Positions 7,767 to 15,571 of a stretch of 36,290 bases of DNA are shown here, in pieces. The stretch is from NCBI GenBank assembly GCA_947487055.1, contig CANKVN010000014.1, positions 1-36,290 on the forward strand, read 5' to 3'. The DNA is from Flavobacteriales bacterium. GTDB lineage: Bacteria; Bacteroidota; Bacteroidia; NS11-12g; UBA955. A program made the translations under genes and the position numbers. The stretch's first letter is position 1; each line of letters begins with the position of its first letter. The notes below the pieces were generated by a model that had not been told where the DNA came from, ran no database searches, and worked only from the letters and a program-made list of their open reading frames with translations.

Positions 7767-10058
7767 TCAGAACTTAATGACAATGCCACCAAGCATGTGT
7801 CTGGTTGCTTGTGGATACAAAAACACTTCCTGGGTGATATCGCGGCTGCCGTAGGTGTACATGAATGTATATCCGTTCGATGAATACTTGCTGTTAAAAA
7901 GGTTCAGGATCTGCAACTGCGCGGATACTGTTGTTCCTTTGTTTACCATAAATGTTTTTTGCAGCCATAGCTCCGCAAACTGGTAAGGATTTAAACTGCG
8001 GTAGCGATCGCCGGTATTGTCCAGATATTGGCGGCTAACAAACTTGTGCAGGTAGCGGATGTTCCATTGCCCCGGCAACTGGTACTCCAGCCATGCTCCG
8101 GCGTTTACTGCCGGCGACATTGCAATCGGAACGTTGCGGAAAACACTGTCCTTATTCACGTAGGTAAAATAGTCGGGAATAACGTTGGTGATGCTTTTGA
8201 TTTTATTTTGGCTCAGGGCAATATTGCCGCCAATGGTAACATGCTTTATGGGACGAATTTCGAATCCTGCCTCAATCCCGCGGCGGAAACTGGCTTCTGC
8301 GTTGCGCCTTAGGGCAGACCCTACATCGTTCACTTCACCGGTCAAAACCAACTGGTTTTTGTACTTCATGTAGTACAGGTTCACGAACAGGTTCATTTTT
8401 TCGGTTTGTCTGCTCCATCCCAATTCCCAGTCTGTGAGTTTCTCCGGCTTTGGTATGTCTCCGGATTTGTGGTCTGTGAAATCGCTTCTGGATGGCTCTC
8501 GCTGGGCAATGCCCATGCTGCCGTAAAAGCTGTTTGCATTTATTTGGTACATCAGGCCTGCTTTTGGGTTGAAAAAGCCAAAGTTCCCATTGAAATCAAT
8601 GGCCCTGAGGTCGTTGTCTGTTCCTGTTCCCCGGTGGGATACCTGCCTGTATTGCAAATCAATCCAGGCGTGCAAACCGGTGGATACTTCATGGTTCAGC
8701 TTGGCAAAGATGGTGGCGTCTGTTTTGTTGCCTCTTCCATTGTAATAAGGGTGGTTTGGACTTGCGGAAGGCGCAGCACTCGCCCATATTACACGGCCAA
8801 AATGTTTGCCCTGGTACTGGTTCAGGCCGGCGCCCAGAATAAAGTTGAAACGCTGTGTGTGGTAGTTCCAGTTCACATTGGTGCCAAGCAATGTATTGTC
8901 CAGCCACCTTCTTCGCACGATGTCACTCCGGAAAAGGGTATCCGTGCCAACAACAGTTGGCGGCAGCAGGTAATTGGATAGTTTATCCTGTGGTTTAAAC
9001 TGCTCGAAAAATCCGAAACCGTGGGTGAAGTAACCGGTTGCATACAGCTGGCTGTTTTTGCCGGTGTTGATGTTCAGGTATAGGTGATGGTGGTTTTGGG
9101 TGTAATCATCAACTTCTGAAGCATAGTTGTAATAATTATAGCTGCGGGGGTTTGAATTGAATAAATTGATGGAATCTGCAGGGTTTCTATAGGTTACTCC
9201 AAGGTTGCGGTAATAATGGTTTAGCAGGTCGCTGGAACTGCCGAATAATTTTTCTTTGGGAACACCCCACCATGCCTGATAGGTTTGTTCTTTGCCACCA
9301 AAGGAAAGCCATTTTGCTGACCAGTTTTTATGTTGGTAGCCTACGGATGTCATGTAGGAGCGGAGTTTGCTGTTGGCCCTGTCTACAAAGCCATCGCTGT
9401 TGATGGCGGAGAGCTTCACATCCACGGTCCAGTGCTGGTTGATTAATCCTGTTCCTGCGGAAATGGAATGTCTTAGGGTATTGAAACTGCCACCGGAATT
9501 GGACACCAGGACGTAGGGATTGTTTGAACTGTAGGTTTGCATGTTTACCGATGCGCCAAATGCTCCTGCTCCGTTGGTGCTGGTTCCCGCGCCACGCTGT
9601 ACCTGAACGCTTGCAAGGCTGCTTGCCATGTCGGGCATGTTTACCCAAAATGTTCCGTGGCTTTCTGCATCGTTGATGGGCACACCGTTTATGGTTACAT
9701 TGGTGCGTGTGGCATCGCTTCCGCGCACACGAATACCGGTATATCCAATTCCTGCTCCTGCGTCGCTGGTGATGGTGATGCCGGGTTGAAACTGTAGCAA
9801 TACGGGCAAATCCCTTCCGGTGTTCTGTATTTGAATTTCGGCCCTGCCTACTGTGGTTTGGGCAATAGGCGCTGCGCTTCCGGCGCGGGTTGCCGATACC
9901 ATAATGGCTTCAATGCTCTTGGACGGGGTGGTGGTGTCTGCCTGTGGGCCAATGCTGTCCGCAAATGCAGTATTGCGGTTGTTTGGCAGTGGCTTGATAG
10001 CGGCTTGCAGCAGCAGTGTCAATGAGAAAAATACAGTGATAAAGATGGTTTTTTTCAT
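7767..10058 (-). CDS. TPP-riboswitch-controlled TonB-dependent outer-membrane receptor (probable thiamin importer)
   Basis: This is a 763-residue TonB-dependent receptor. A signal peptide (MKKTIFITVFFSLTLLLQAA) is followed by a plug domain (VSATRAGSAAPIAQTTVGRA, then GIRVRGSDATRTNVTINGVP and VQRGAGTSTNGAGAFGAS). A 22-strand-type barrel follows, ending in the terminal aromatic GGIVIKF. The ORF track starts at 10124, but that ATG lies inside the TPP riboswitch. The ATG at 10058 precedes the signal peptide, so I use it. Because TPP controls the leader, the substrate is inferred to be thiamin, its phosphates or a precursor. TonB receptors under THI elements are described in Bacteroidetes. No SusD partner or thiamin transporter gene is adjacent. 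Confidence 0.88.
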   Translation of the reverse strand: MKKTIFITVFFSLTLLLQAAIKPLPNNRNTAFADSIGPQADTTTPSKSIEAIMVSATRAGSAAPIAQTTVGRAEIQIQNTGRDLPVLLQFQPGITITSDAGAGIGYTGIRVRGSDATRTNVTINGVPINDAESHGTFWVNMPDMASSLASVQVQRGAGTSTNGAGAFGASVNMQTYSSNNPYVLVSNSGGSFNTLRHSISAGTGLINQHWTVDVKLSAINSDGFVDRANSKLRSYMTSVGYQHKNWSAKWLSFGGKEQTYQAWWGVPKEKLFGSSSDLLNHYYRNLGVTYRNPADSINLFNSNPRSYNYYNYASEVDDYTQNHHHLYLNINTGKNSQLYATGYFTHGFGFFEQFKPQDKLSNYLLPPTVVGTDTLFRSDIVRRRWLDNTLLGTNVNWNYHTQRFNFILGAGLNQYQGKHFGRVIWASAAPSASPNHPYYNGRGNKTDATIFAKLNHEVSTGLHAWIDLQYRQVSHRGTGTDNDLRAIDFNGNFGFFNPKAGLMYQINANSFYGSMGIAQREPSRSDFTDHKSGDIPKPEKLTDWELGWSRQTEKMNLFVNLYYMKYKNQLVLTGEVNDVGSALRRNAEASFRRGIEAGFEIRPIKHVTIGGNIALSQNKIKSITNVIPDYFTYVNKDSVFRNVPIAMSPAVNAGAWLEYQLPGQWNIRYLHKFVSRQYLDNTGDRYRSLNPYQFAELWLQKTFMVNKGTTVSAQLQILNLFNSKYSSNGYTFMYTYGSRDITQEVFLYPQATRHMLGGIVIKF

Positions 10059-10082
10059 GGATGCATATAGTTTTCTGCATCC
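10059..10082 (-). promoter_or_regulatory. Hairpin abutting the start codon (riboswitch expression platform)
   Basis: GGATGCA and TGCATCC form a perfect 7-bp stem around a 10-base loop. The 3' arm ends directly before the ATG at 10058. Its position suggests that it controls translation initiation, and that ligand binding upstream decides whether it forms. There is no U-tract, so transcription termination is less likely. Confidence 0.45.
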
Positions 10083-10105
10083 GAAGCACCCCTGATAAGG
10101 TGGGA

Positions 10106-10184
10106 CATTTCCCTGCGCAGGCATTATCCTGATCAGGTATTGCGGGTATTGTCTCAGCGTTCCTTTACGGAAGCACCCCGAATG
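10106..10184 (-). promoter_or_regulatory. TPP riboswitch (THI element)
   Basis: The - strand carries the hallmark TPP aptamer sequences in order: CGGGGTGC, a variable P3 hairpin (TTCCgtaaaGGAA), GCTGAGA, a TACCC strand, CCTGATCAGGATAATGCC and GCGCAGGGA. CATT (from 10184) and AATG (to 10106) can pair as P1. This matches the known consensus, so the call rests on direct sequence recognition. It lies directly downstream of a TACCTTTG promoter box and upstream of the TonB receptor, which it presumably represses when TPP is abundant. Confidence 0.95.
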
Positions 10185-10189
10185 CAGTA

Positions 10190-10222
10190 CAAAGGTAATT
10201 TAATTGACCAGATATTGGCCAA
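10190..10222 (-). promoter_or_regulatory. Promoter of the thiamin receptor transcript
   Basis: TTG (10220-10222), a 22-base spacer and an exact TACCTTTG (10190-10197) on the - strand match the Bacteroidota -33/-7 form. The expected start would be about 5 nt downstream, just where the riboswitch begins. A perfect palindrome ATTGGCCAAT (10214-10223) overlaps the -33 element. Confidence 0.55.
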
Positions 10223-10252
10223 TCTGGGAGAAATCGATAAAAAGGATTTTTA

Positions 10253-11248
10253 TTAATGCTTAATGAAACCTTTTTCCAGCAGCAGTTCGGCAACCTGCAC
10301 GGCATTGGTGGCCGCGCCTTTTCTGAGGTTGTCGCTCACCACCCAAAGGTTCAGGGTGTTTGCCTGGCTTTCATCGCGGCGTATGCGGCCCACAAATACA
10401 TCATCCTTGTCGTGGCTCCAAATGGGCATGGGATAGATGTTGTGCTGCACATCATCCTGAACCACCACGCCGGGTGCTGCGGCTAGTATATTTCTTACCT
10501 CTTCCAGGTTGAAATCCCGCTCAAACTCAACATTGATACTTTCACTATGGCCGCCGGTTGTGGGCACACGAACCGTGGTGGCTGTTACCCCAATTTCCTG
10601 GTTCTCCAGGATTTTACGGGTTTCGTTCACCATTTTCATTTCTTCTTTGGTGTAGCCGTTTTCCTGAAATACATCAATATGGGGTAGGATGTTGCGGTCG
10701 ATGGGGTGTGGGTAAACGGGTGTAACCACTGTTCCGCTGCGTTCTGCATCCATTTGTGCTACTGCTTTTTGGCCGGTTCCGGTAACGCTTTGGTACGTAC
10801 TCGCCACAATCCGCTTGATGGAATATCGATCATGCAACGGTTTTAGGGCCACCACCATTTGGATGGTGCTGCAATTTGGGTTTGCAATGATATGGTTTTC
10901 CTGTTTTAGCGCATGCGCATTCACTTCCGGCACCAGCAGCGGAATATCGTTTTCCATGCGCCATGCGCTGCTGTTGTCTACCACATAGGTGCCTTTGGCA
11001 GCGAAAAGAGGCGCAAATTCTTTGCTAACGCTTCCACCGGCACTGAAGAGGGCCAGATCCGGTGCTGCCTCAATGGCATTTGCTATGGAAACCACCGTCC
11101 AGGTTTTGTTGTTAAAGGTTATGGCTTTCCCAACGCTGTTTTCGCTGGCAACGGGTATGAGTTCCGAAACCGGGAAATTGCGCTCCTCCAGCACCTGCAA
11201 TATTTTGGAACCTACCAGTCCGGTAACACCAACAACCGCTACTTTCAC
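10253..11248 (-). CDS. asd: Aspartate-semialdehyde dehydrogenase
   Basis: The enzyme reduces aspartyl-4-phosphate to aspartate-4-semialdehyde with NADPH, the branch point toward lysine/diaminopimelate, threonine and methionine. The NADP-binding Rossmann motif GVTGLVGSKI is at residues 7-16. The catalytic cysteine is C126 in NPNCSTIQM. The substrate-site stretch GTGQKAVAQMDAER and the histidine region GGHSESINVEF are present. At 331 residues it has normal length and no truncation. It lies 3 bp downstream of the small lipoprotein gene and is probably co-transcribed with it. A TPP-controlled receptor follows it but has its own promoter. Confidence 0.95.
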   Translation of the reverse strand: MKVAVVGVTGLVGSKILQVLEERNFPVSELIPVASENSVGKAITFNNKTWTVVSIANAIEAAPDLALFSAGGSVSKEFAPLFAAKGTYVVDNSSAWRMENDIPLLVPEVNAHALKQENHIIANPNCSTIQMVVALKPLHDRYSIKRIVASTYQSVTGTGQKAVAQMDAERSGTVVTPVYPHPIDRNILPHIDVFQENGYTKEEMKMVNETRKILENQEIGVTATTVRVPTTGGHSESINVEFERDFNLEEVRNILAAAPGVVVQDDVQHNIYPMPIWSHDKDDVFVGRIRRDESQANTLNLWVVSDNLRKGAATNAVQVAELLLEKGFIKH

Positions 11249-11251
11249 TGT

Positions 11252-11512
11252 TTATTTTCCTTCCTCGGTAGAAATAATCAGTTTAGGCTCTTCTACCTGT
11301 GGGTTTTTTACAGGGTCTGGTAAAGGGGCTTTTGCTGCAGTGTCAGGGCGTTTTGCATCCTGTTGCTCCAGTTTTTCGAAATCGGATTCCTGACGCTCAC
11401 TGTCCATGCTATCCTGTTCTTTTTTTTCTTCTTCGGTGTATGCACCATCGCCGGAACAAGCAGCAGTAAACAAAAGACAAGTTATGCCTAACAAAAGAAA
11501 TAGGTGTTTCAT
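11252..11512 (-). CDS. Small hypothetical lipoprotein
   Basis: This 86-residue protein has a signal peptide with a lipobox (LLFTAAC, Cys about residue 19). A short, highly charged and probably disordered tail rich in Glu, Lys, Asp and Ser follows (YTEEEKKEQDSMDSERQ). I recognise no domain. The mature protein would be a lipid-anchored peptide of about 68 residues. It sits 3 bp upstream of asd, so it is likely translated from the same mRNA, but nothing links it to lysine/threonine synthesis. A TAATTTTG box lies 5 bases before the ATG. Confidence 0.7.
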   Translation of the reverse strand: MKHLFLLLGITCLLFTAACSGDGAYTEEEKKEQDSMDSERQESDFEKLEQQDAKRPDTAAKAPLPDPVKNPQVEEPKLIISTEEGK

Positions 11513-11517
11513 AAAGG

Positions 11518-11525
11518 CAAAATTA
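11518..11525 (-). promoter_or_regulatory. TAATTTTG -7 box for the lipoprotein-asd unit
   Basis: An exact TAnnTTTG match lies only 5 bases before the lipoprotein ATG, so the transcript would be leaderless or nearly so. The nearest TTG is too close (12 bases) to be a standard -33 element, which lowers confidence. Confidence 0.35.
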
Positions 11526-11544
11526 ATACGCTGAATTCAATTCT

Positions 11545-12063
11545 TTAGAGAATTTCCAACGCTTCGAAAAAATCGTTCCATTCGGAAAAGTCTTTTATGC
11601 CTGTGGAAACCGACTCAAAGCAATCGATACTGATACCCCAGGGCTCATTGCTCATAAGTATTTCAGCTGTTTCGGTTGTGGGGATTACGGCGCAATAGGT
11701 ATTCTCCGAAACAACAAGTGCAGGCACATGGGAAATAGCGTCGGTTATGGGATTGGATGTTTTTACAATCCAGGTTAGCTGTTGGGATGCGAACTGGTCT
11801 TTTAGTGTAGAAAATGCGGTTTCTTCAACCTCCATTCCGCTTACCGGTATTAGGTTTAGCAGGGTTTCTATTTTTTGTACCGTTGCTTCAGGCCCAATTT
11901 CCAGGATTATATCCGGACCGGCACACCAGCCTATTATTTCCTGAATGGTGGAAGCCGGTAGGTCATTGTCGCTGCCGACAGCAAAACCAATGCACTCAGC
12001 CATTACAGCAGCTGCATAGCGGGCATCGGAAAGGTCGCGGATGTTGTTGAATTTAATTTTCAT
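11545..12063 (-). CDS. Degenerate TrpF-like (phosphoribosylanthranilate isomerase-like) protein
   Basis: This 172-residue protein resembles TrpF at both ends. MKIKFNNIRDLSDARYAAA corresponds to the family's MKIKICGI..xxDA.xA start, and GISIDCFESVSTGIKD near the C-terminus corresponds to the phosphate-binding VDVSSGVE..PGxKD segment. The catalytic cysteine of KICG is replaced (KFNN), the PKSPR substrate loop is missing, and the protein is shorter than the usual ~205 residues. I therefore doubt it is a working isomerase. No other trp gene is in the window. It sits between the E2 and lipoprotein genes with ~30 bp gaps. The homology is my own reading and needs a profile search. Confidence 0.5.
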   Translation of the reverse strand: MKIKFNNIRDLSDARYAAAVMAECIGFAVGSDNDLPASTIQEIIGWCAGPDIILEIGPEATVQKIETLLNLIPVSGMEVEETAFSTLKDQFASQQLTWIVKTSNPITDAISHVPALVVSENTYCAVIPTTETAEILMSNEPWGISIDCFESVSTGIKDFSEWNDFFEALEIL

Positions 12064-12099
12064 AAAAGGTCAGCGAAGCCCCGGTGGGAGGCTACAGCC

Positions 12100-13335
12100 T
12101 TAAACCAGCATTTTCACAGGCTCTTCTAGGAATGCCTTGAAGGTGTTGAGGAAGGAAGCTCCAATGGCGCCATCCACCACGCGGTGGTCGCAGCTAAGGG
12201 TCACTTTCATGGTTTTAACAGGCTTGATTTCTCCGTTAACTACACCCACTGTATCTTTTACTGCGCCAACAGCCATGATGCAGGCATCGGGCGGGTTGAT
12301 GATGGCGGTAAATTCTTCAATACCAAACATACCAAGGTTGCTGATGGTAAAGGTATTACCAGCCCAATCCTGGGGTTGAAGTTTCTTTTCTTTGGCGCGT
12401 TTGCCGTAATCTTTTACTTCGGTGCTGATGTGGCTGAGGCTTTTTTGGTCTGCAAAGCGCACCACAGGCACCAGCAAGCCTTCTTCTACAGCCATGGCTA
12501 TACCAATATGGATATGGTGATTGTAGCGGATTTTGGTGCCCAGCCAGCTGCTGTTTACCTTCGGGTGTTTGCGCAAGGCAGAAGCCACCGCTTTGATAAC
12601 CAGGTCGTTCATGCTGATTTTCACATCGCTGATGGCATTCATTTGTTCGCGGGCCGCAACTGCATTGTCCATGTTTATTTCCATGGTCAGATAGAAATGC
12701 GGTGCTCCGAATTTGCTTTCGCTGAGGCGTGCAGCAATGGTTTTGCGCATCTGGCTCACGGCTACTTCTTCGAAGCTTTCGGTTCCGGAAACGTATGATA
12801 TGGCGGGGGCGGATGCTGAAGCGGCAGCAGGGGTAAATTCCTCAATATCCTTGCGGATGATGCGGCCATTTTCTCCTGATCCCTGCACCTGGTGCAGGTC
12901 AATGCCTTTTTCTTCTGCCAGTTTTTTGGCCAAAGGAGAAGCTTTCAGGCGGTCGTCGGCACTGGTTGTGGTAATAGGTGCTGCAACCGGTGCGGCAGCC
13001 GTCTGCTGAGGAGCAGGGGCAGAAACCGTTTCGGCGGCAGGTGCTGCAGAAACAGCCGGTGCTGCCGGTGCTCCGCTGAGGAATGACTGATAGTCATCTC
13101 CGGGATTTCCAACAACAGCAATCACACCATCAACAGGGATGGCGCTGCCTTCTTCCACCAGGTACAGGATGCTGCCCTTGGCATACACCTCCATATCCAT
13201 GGTGGCTTTGTCGGTTTCCACTTCAGCAAGTACATCACCGCTTTTCACGGTATCACCAACTTTGTAATTCCACTTCACAATGACACCTTCGGTCATCGTA
13301 TCGCTCATTTTGGGCAATTTAACTGCTTCTGCCAT
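12100..13335 (-). CDS. pdhC: Pyruvate dehydrogenase complex dihydrolipoamide acetyltransferase (E2)
   Basis: This E2 component transfers acetyl groups from lipoyl-lysine to CoA and forms the core of the PDH complex. From the chosen ATG it has 411 residues. A lipoyl domain (residues 1-75, lipoylated Lys about 43 in VETDKATMD) is followed by an Ala/Pro linker. A peripheral-subunit-binding domain comes next (about 130-166, KASPLAKKLAEEKGIDL). The catalytic domain ends with LSCDHRVVDGAIGA, carrying the HxxxDG active site. The ORF track starts at a TTG (13347) that lies inside a promoter-like TATCTTTG box; the ATG at 13335 gives MAEAVKLPKM, typical for E2. E1 and E3 genes are not in the window. 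A 2-oxoglutarate-type E2 is less likely given the MAEAVKLPKMSDTMTEG start. Confidence 0.9.
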   Translation of the reverse strand: MAEAVKLPKMSDTMTEGVIVKWNYKVGDTVKSGDVLAEVETDKATMDMEVYAKGSILYLVEEGSAIPVDGVIAVVGNPGDDYQSFLSGAPAAPAVSAAPAAETVSAPAPQQTAAAPVAAPITTTSADDRLKASPLAKKLAEEKGIDLHQVQGSGENGRIIRKDIEEFTPAAASASAPAISYVSGTESFEEVAVSQMRKTIAARLSESKFGAPHFYLTMEINMDNAVAAREQMNAISDVKISMNDLVIKAVASALRKHPKVNSSWLGTKIRYNHHIHIGIAMAVEEGLLVPVVRFADQKSLSHISTEVKDYGKRAKEKKLQPQDWAGNTFTISNLGMFGIEEFTAIINPPDACIMAVGAVKDTVGVVNGEIKPVKTMKVTLSCDHRVVDGAIGASFLNTFKAFLEEPVKMLV

Positions 13336-13344
13336 ATCAGTTGG

Positions 13345-13352
13345 CAAAGATA
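13345..13352 (-). promoter_or_regulatory. TATCTTTG -7 box before the E2 gene
   Basis: An exact TAnnTTTG lies 9 bases before the ATG at 13335, so the leader would be very short. The only nearby TTG (13368-13370) is 15 bases upstream, somewhat closer than usual. Confidence 0.4.
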
Positions 13353-13493
13353 ATGCAATTAGGTGTTCAATTTTGGACTAGCATTTAAGGCTGTTTAAGG
13401 TTTTTGGGTAAAAGGTTGTAATTGCTTATTTGTTTTAGTTCCAAGGCTGATTGTAAACACAGACAAGGCATTGGGTTGGATGTGACAGAAATG

Positions 13494-13526
13494 TTGACAG
13501 GATTTATCGCACATGAATTACATTCG
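13494..13526 (+). promoter_or_regulatory. Possible thyA promoter
   Basis: TTG (13494-13496), a 22-base spacer and TACATTCG (13519-13526) approximate the -33/-7 pattern, with one mismatch in the -7 box. It ends 4 bases before the ATG at 13531. If real, the ATG at 13513 would lie upstream of the transcript. Confidence 0.3.
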
Positions 13527-13530
13527 CATC

Positions 13531-14334
13531 ATGTCCCAGCATTTTCCTTTCGAAGCCTTTCTTGGCCATGTTATGCAAAACGGCACTCCCAAAACTGACC
13601 GCACCGGTACCGGTACGGTGAGCGTTTTCGGAGGGCAGCTGCGTTTCAACCTGCAAGAGGGTTTCCCGCTGATTACCACCAAAAAAGTCCACCTCAAGAG
13701 CATTATTTATGAACTCTTGTGGTTTTTGAAAGGGGAAACCAACGTTGCTTACCTCAAGGAACATGGCGTGAGTATCTGGGACGAATGGGCAAACGAAAAC
13801 GGAGAACTGGGCCCCGTTTACGGCAAGCAGTGGCGCAGCTGGGAGGCCAAAGATGGCCGTATAATTGACCAGATTTCCGAAGCCCTGCACCTGATAAAAA
13901 ACAACCCCGACAGCCGCCGTATTTTGGTGAACGCATGGAATGTGGGCGAAATAGACAAAATGGCCCTGATGCCCTGCCATACCATGTTTCAGTTTTATGT
14001 GGCAGACGGAAAATTGAGTTGCCAGCTGTACCAGCGAAGTGCGGATTTGTTTTTGGGTGTGCCCTTCAATATTGCCAGCTACGCCCTCTTAACCATGATG
14101 ATGGCCCAGGTTTGCGGCCTGCAGTGCGGCGATTTTGTGCACACGTTTGGCGATGCGCACATTTATAGCAACCACTTCGAGCAGGTGAAGGAACAGCTAA
14201 GCCGCGAACCCCGTTCGTATCCGCAAATGAAACTCAATCCGGATGTAACAGACCTCTTTGCCTTCGATTATAGCGATTTTACCCTTGAAAACTACGATCC
14301 CTGGCCTGCAATTAAGGCCCAGGTGGCGGTTTAG
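13531..14334 (+). CDS. thyA: Thymidylate synthase
   Basis: ThyA converts dUMP to dTMP using methylene-tetrahydrofolate. The protein shows the family motifs: [19 protein letters not shown] near the N-terminus, the catalytic cysteine in [12 protein letters not shown] (C149 with this start), the dUMP-binding [16 protein letters not shown], and [14 protein letters not shown], ending at IKAQVAV. I choose the ATG at 13531 (267 residues, near the 264 of E. coli ThyA). The ORF track starts at 13513, which would add MNYIRI; the promoter-like box favours the later start. The ORF on the opposite strand (13504-13980) is a shadow. No folA is adjacent. Confidence 0.94.
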   Translation: MSQHFPFEAFLGHVMQNGTPKTDRTGTGTVSVFGGQLRFNLQEGFPLITTKKVHLKSIIYELLWFLKGETNVAYLKEHGVSIWDEWANENGELGPVYGKQWRSWEAKDGRIIDQISEALHLIKNNPDSRRILVNAWNVGEIDKMALMPCHTMFQFYVADGKLSCQLYQRSADLFLGVPFNIASYALLTMMMAQVCGLQCGDFVHTFGDAHIYSNHFEQVKEQLSREPRSYPQMKLNPDVTDLFAFDYSDFTLENYDPWPAIKAQVAV

Positions 14335-14480
14335 CGGTATTTTGATGCCGGTAATTGTGGTGCCTGATTGGGTTGCCAAAAACCAGCTGCAAGGCTGAAA
14401 ATAGGAGTCAGCGTTTTGTTTATTGTACATGTGCATGAATACTCCCTTGGCAATCGTGGTTTCGGTGCGAAATTGCAGCC

Positions 14481-15569
14481 ATGCTTGATGCCTTTTTTGA
14501 GCCCGTGGATAATGCCATTTGGGCGCCTTTTCGCAACAACGATTCGCTACTGGGTGGTAAAATGAGCATCCATGGACACACCTTCCCAAAATTAAAAAAT
14601 ATTCAGCTGGCCATTGTGGGTGCAGGCTATCCCGCCGATGAGGTGCGGAAGAAGCTATATGGCCTTGCCTGGCGTTTCGATCGACTAGGAATGGCAGACC
14701 TGGGCAACCTGAAATTGAGCGGTGATGCCAACAGCCGTCAGTTTGCCATGAGCGAAGCCATCGGTGAGTTGCTCAATGCAGGTATCAAGGTTTTGGTTAT
14801 TGGCCACGATCCATTGTTGATTTATGGATATTATAAGGCTTACCGCCAAACAAAAGAGCCGGTGGAAGTGGTGAAGGTGAGCCCGGATGTGGACCTCGAT
14901 GAAGGCACACCATTGAGGCAGATATTGGTAGAAAAGCCAAGTTACCTGTTCAATATCGATTTTTTGGGTACCCAGGGTTATTACATCAACAACCAAACCG
15001 CTGCGGTGCTGGATAAAATGTATTTCGAAAACCACCGATTGGGTGAAATCCGCACCGATATTGAGGAATCGGAACCCATACTACGCAGTGCACACATGAT
15101 GATGTTTGATATGAATGCCTGCCGTTATGCCGATTCGCCGGGTACTATGCTGCAAAGTCCAAATGGCTTGTATGCCGAGGAGGCGGCCAGGCTGGCCAGG
15201 TATGCAGGCGTTAGCAATACGCTTAGTTCTGCTTATTTCTATGGCCTCAATCCGGATAATGCGCACGACGCAGACCATGTGTTGCTCTCGCAAATGCTTT
15301 GGTATTTTATAGACGGATATTGTGCCCGGTTCAACGATCACCCCATACACAACCACGAAGATTTTCTGATTTACCGAAACAGGCTCAGCAGCACCGGTCA
15401 TGAAATTATTTTCTATAAAAGCCGCAAAAGCAACCGCTGGTGGATGGAAATTCCGCATCCCTACGATAAAAAATCCTTTTTTATAGGTTGCAGTTACAAA
15501 GATTATCAAACGGTGTGCAACGATGAAATGCCGGACCGCTGGTGGCGCGCCTATCAGCGTTTGATGTGA
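14481..15569 (+). CDS. Arginase/formiminoglutamase-like protein lacking metal ligands
   Basis: This 362-residue protein appears to have the ureohydrolase (arginase/agmatinase/formimidoylglutamase) fold. The order of elements fits the family: LAIVGAGYPADEVRKKLYGL, then VLVIGHDPLLIYGYYKAY where the family has the GGDHS segment, then VKVSPDVDLDEG where it has DAHxD, and MFDMNACRYADSPG where it has SxDxDxxDP. The manganese-binding Asp/His residues are largely absent from these positions, so it is probably not a working ureohydrolase and may have become a structural or binding protein. It stands 146 bp downstream of thyA without a clear promoter. A tandem repeat block follows. Confidence 0.6.
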   Translation: MLDAFFEPVDNAIWAPFRNNDSLLGGKMSIHGHTFPKLKNIQLAIVGAGYPADEVRKKLYGLAWRFDRLGMADLGNLKLSGDANSRQFAMSEAIGELLNAGIKVLVIGHDPLLIYGYYKAYRQTKEPVEVVKVSPDVDLDEGTPLRQILVEKPSYLFNIDFLGTQGYYINNQTAAVLDKMYFENHRLGEIRTDIEESEPILRSAHMMMFDMNACRYADSPGTMLQSPNGLYAEEAARLARYAGVSNTLSSAYFYGLNPDNAHDADHVLLSQMLWYFIDGYCARFNDHPIHNHEDFLIYRNRLSSTGHEIIFYKSRKSNRWWMEIPHPYDKKSFFIGCSYKDYQTVCNDEMPDRWWRAYQRLM

Positions 15570-15571
15570 TT

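Noticed and set aside
8406-8981. 191-residue + strand ORF within the thiamin receptor gene
   Set aside because: It is a shadow of the - strand coding frame; no recognisable domain or start signals.
13513-13530. thyA start at the first ATG (MNYIRI extension)
   Set aside because: The length fits better from 13531 and a promoter-like box lies between the two ATGs; not fully excluded.
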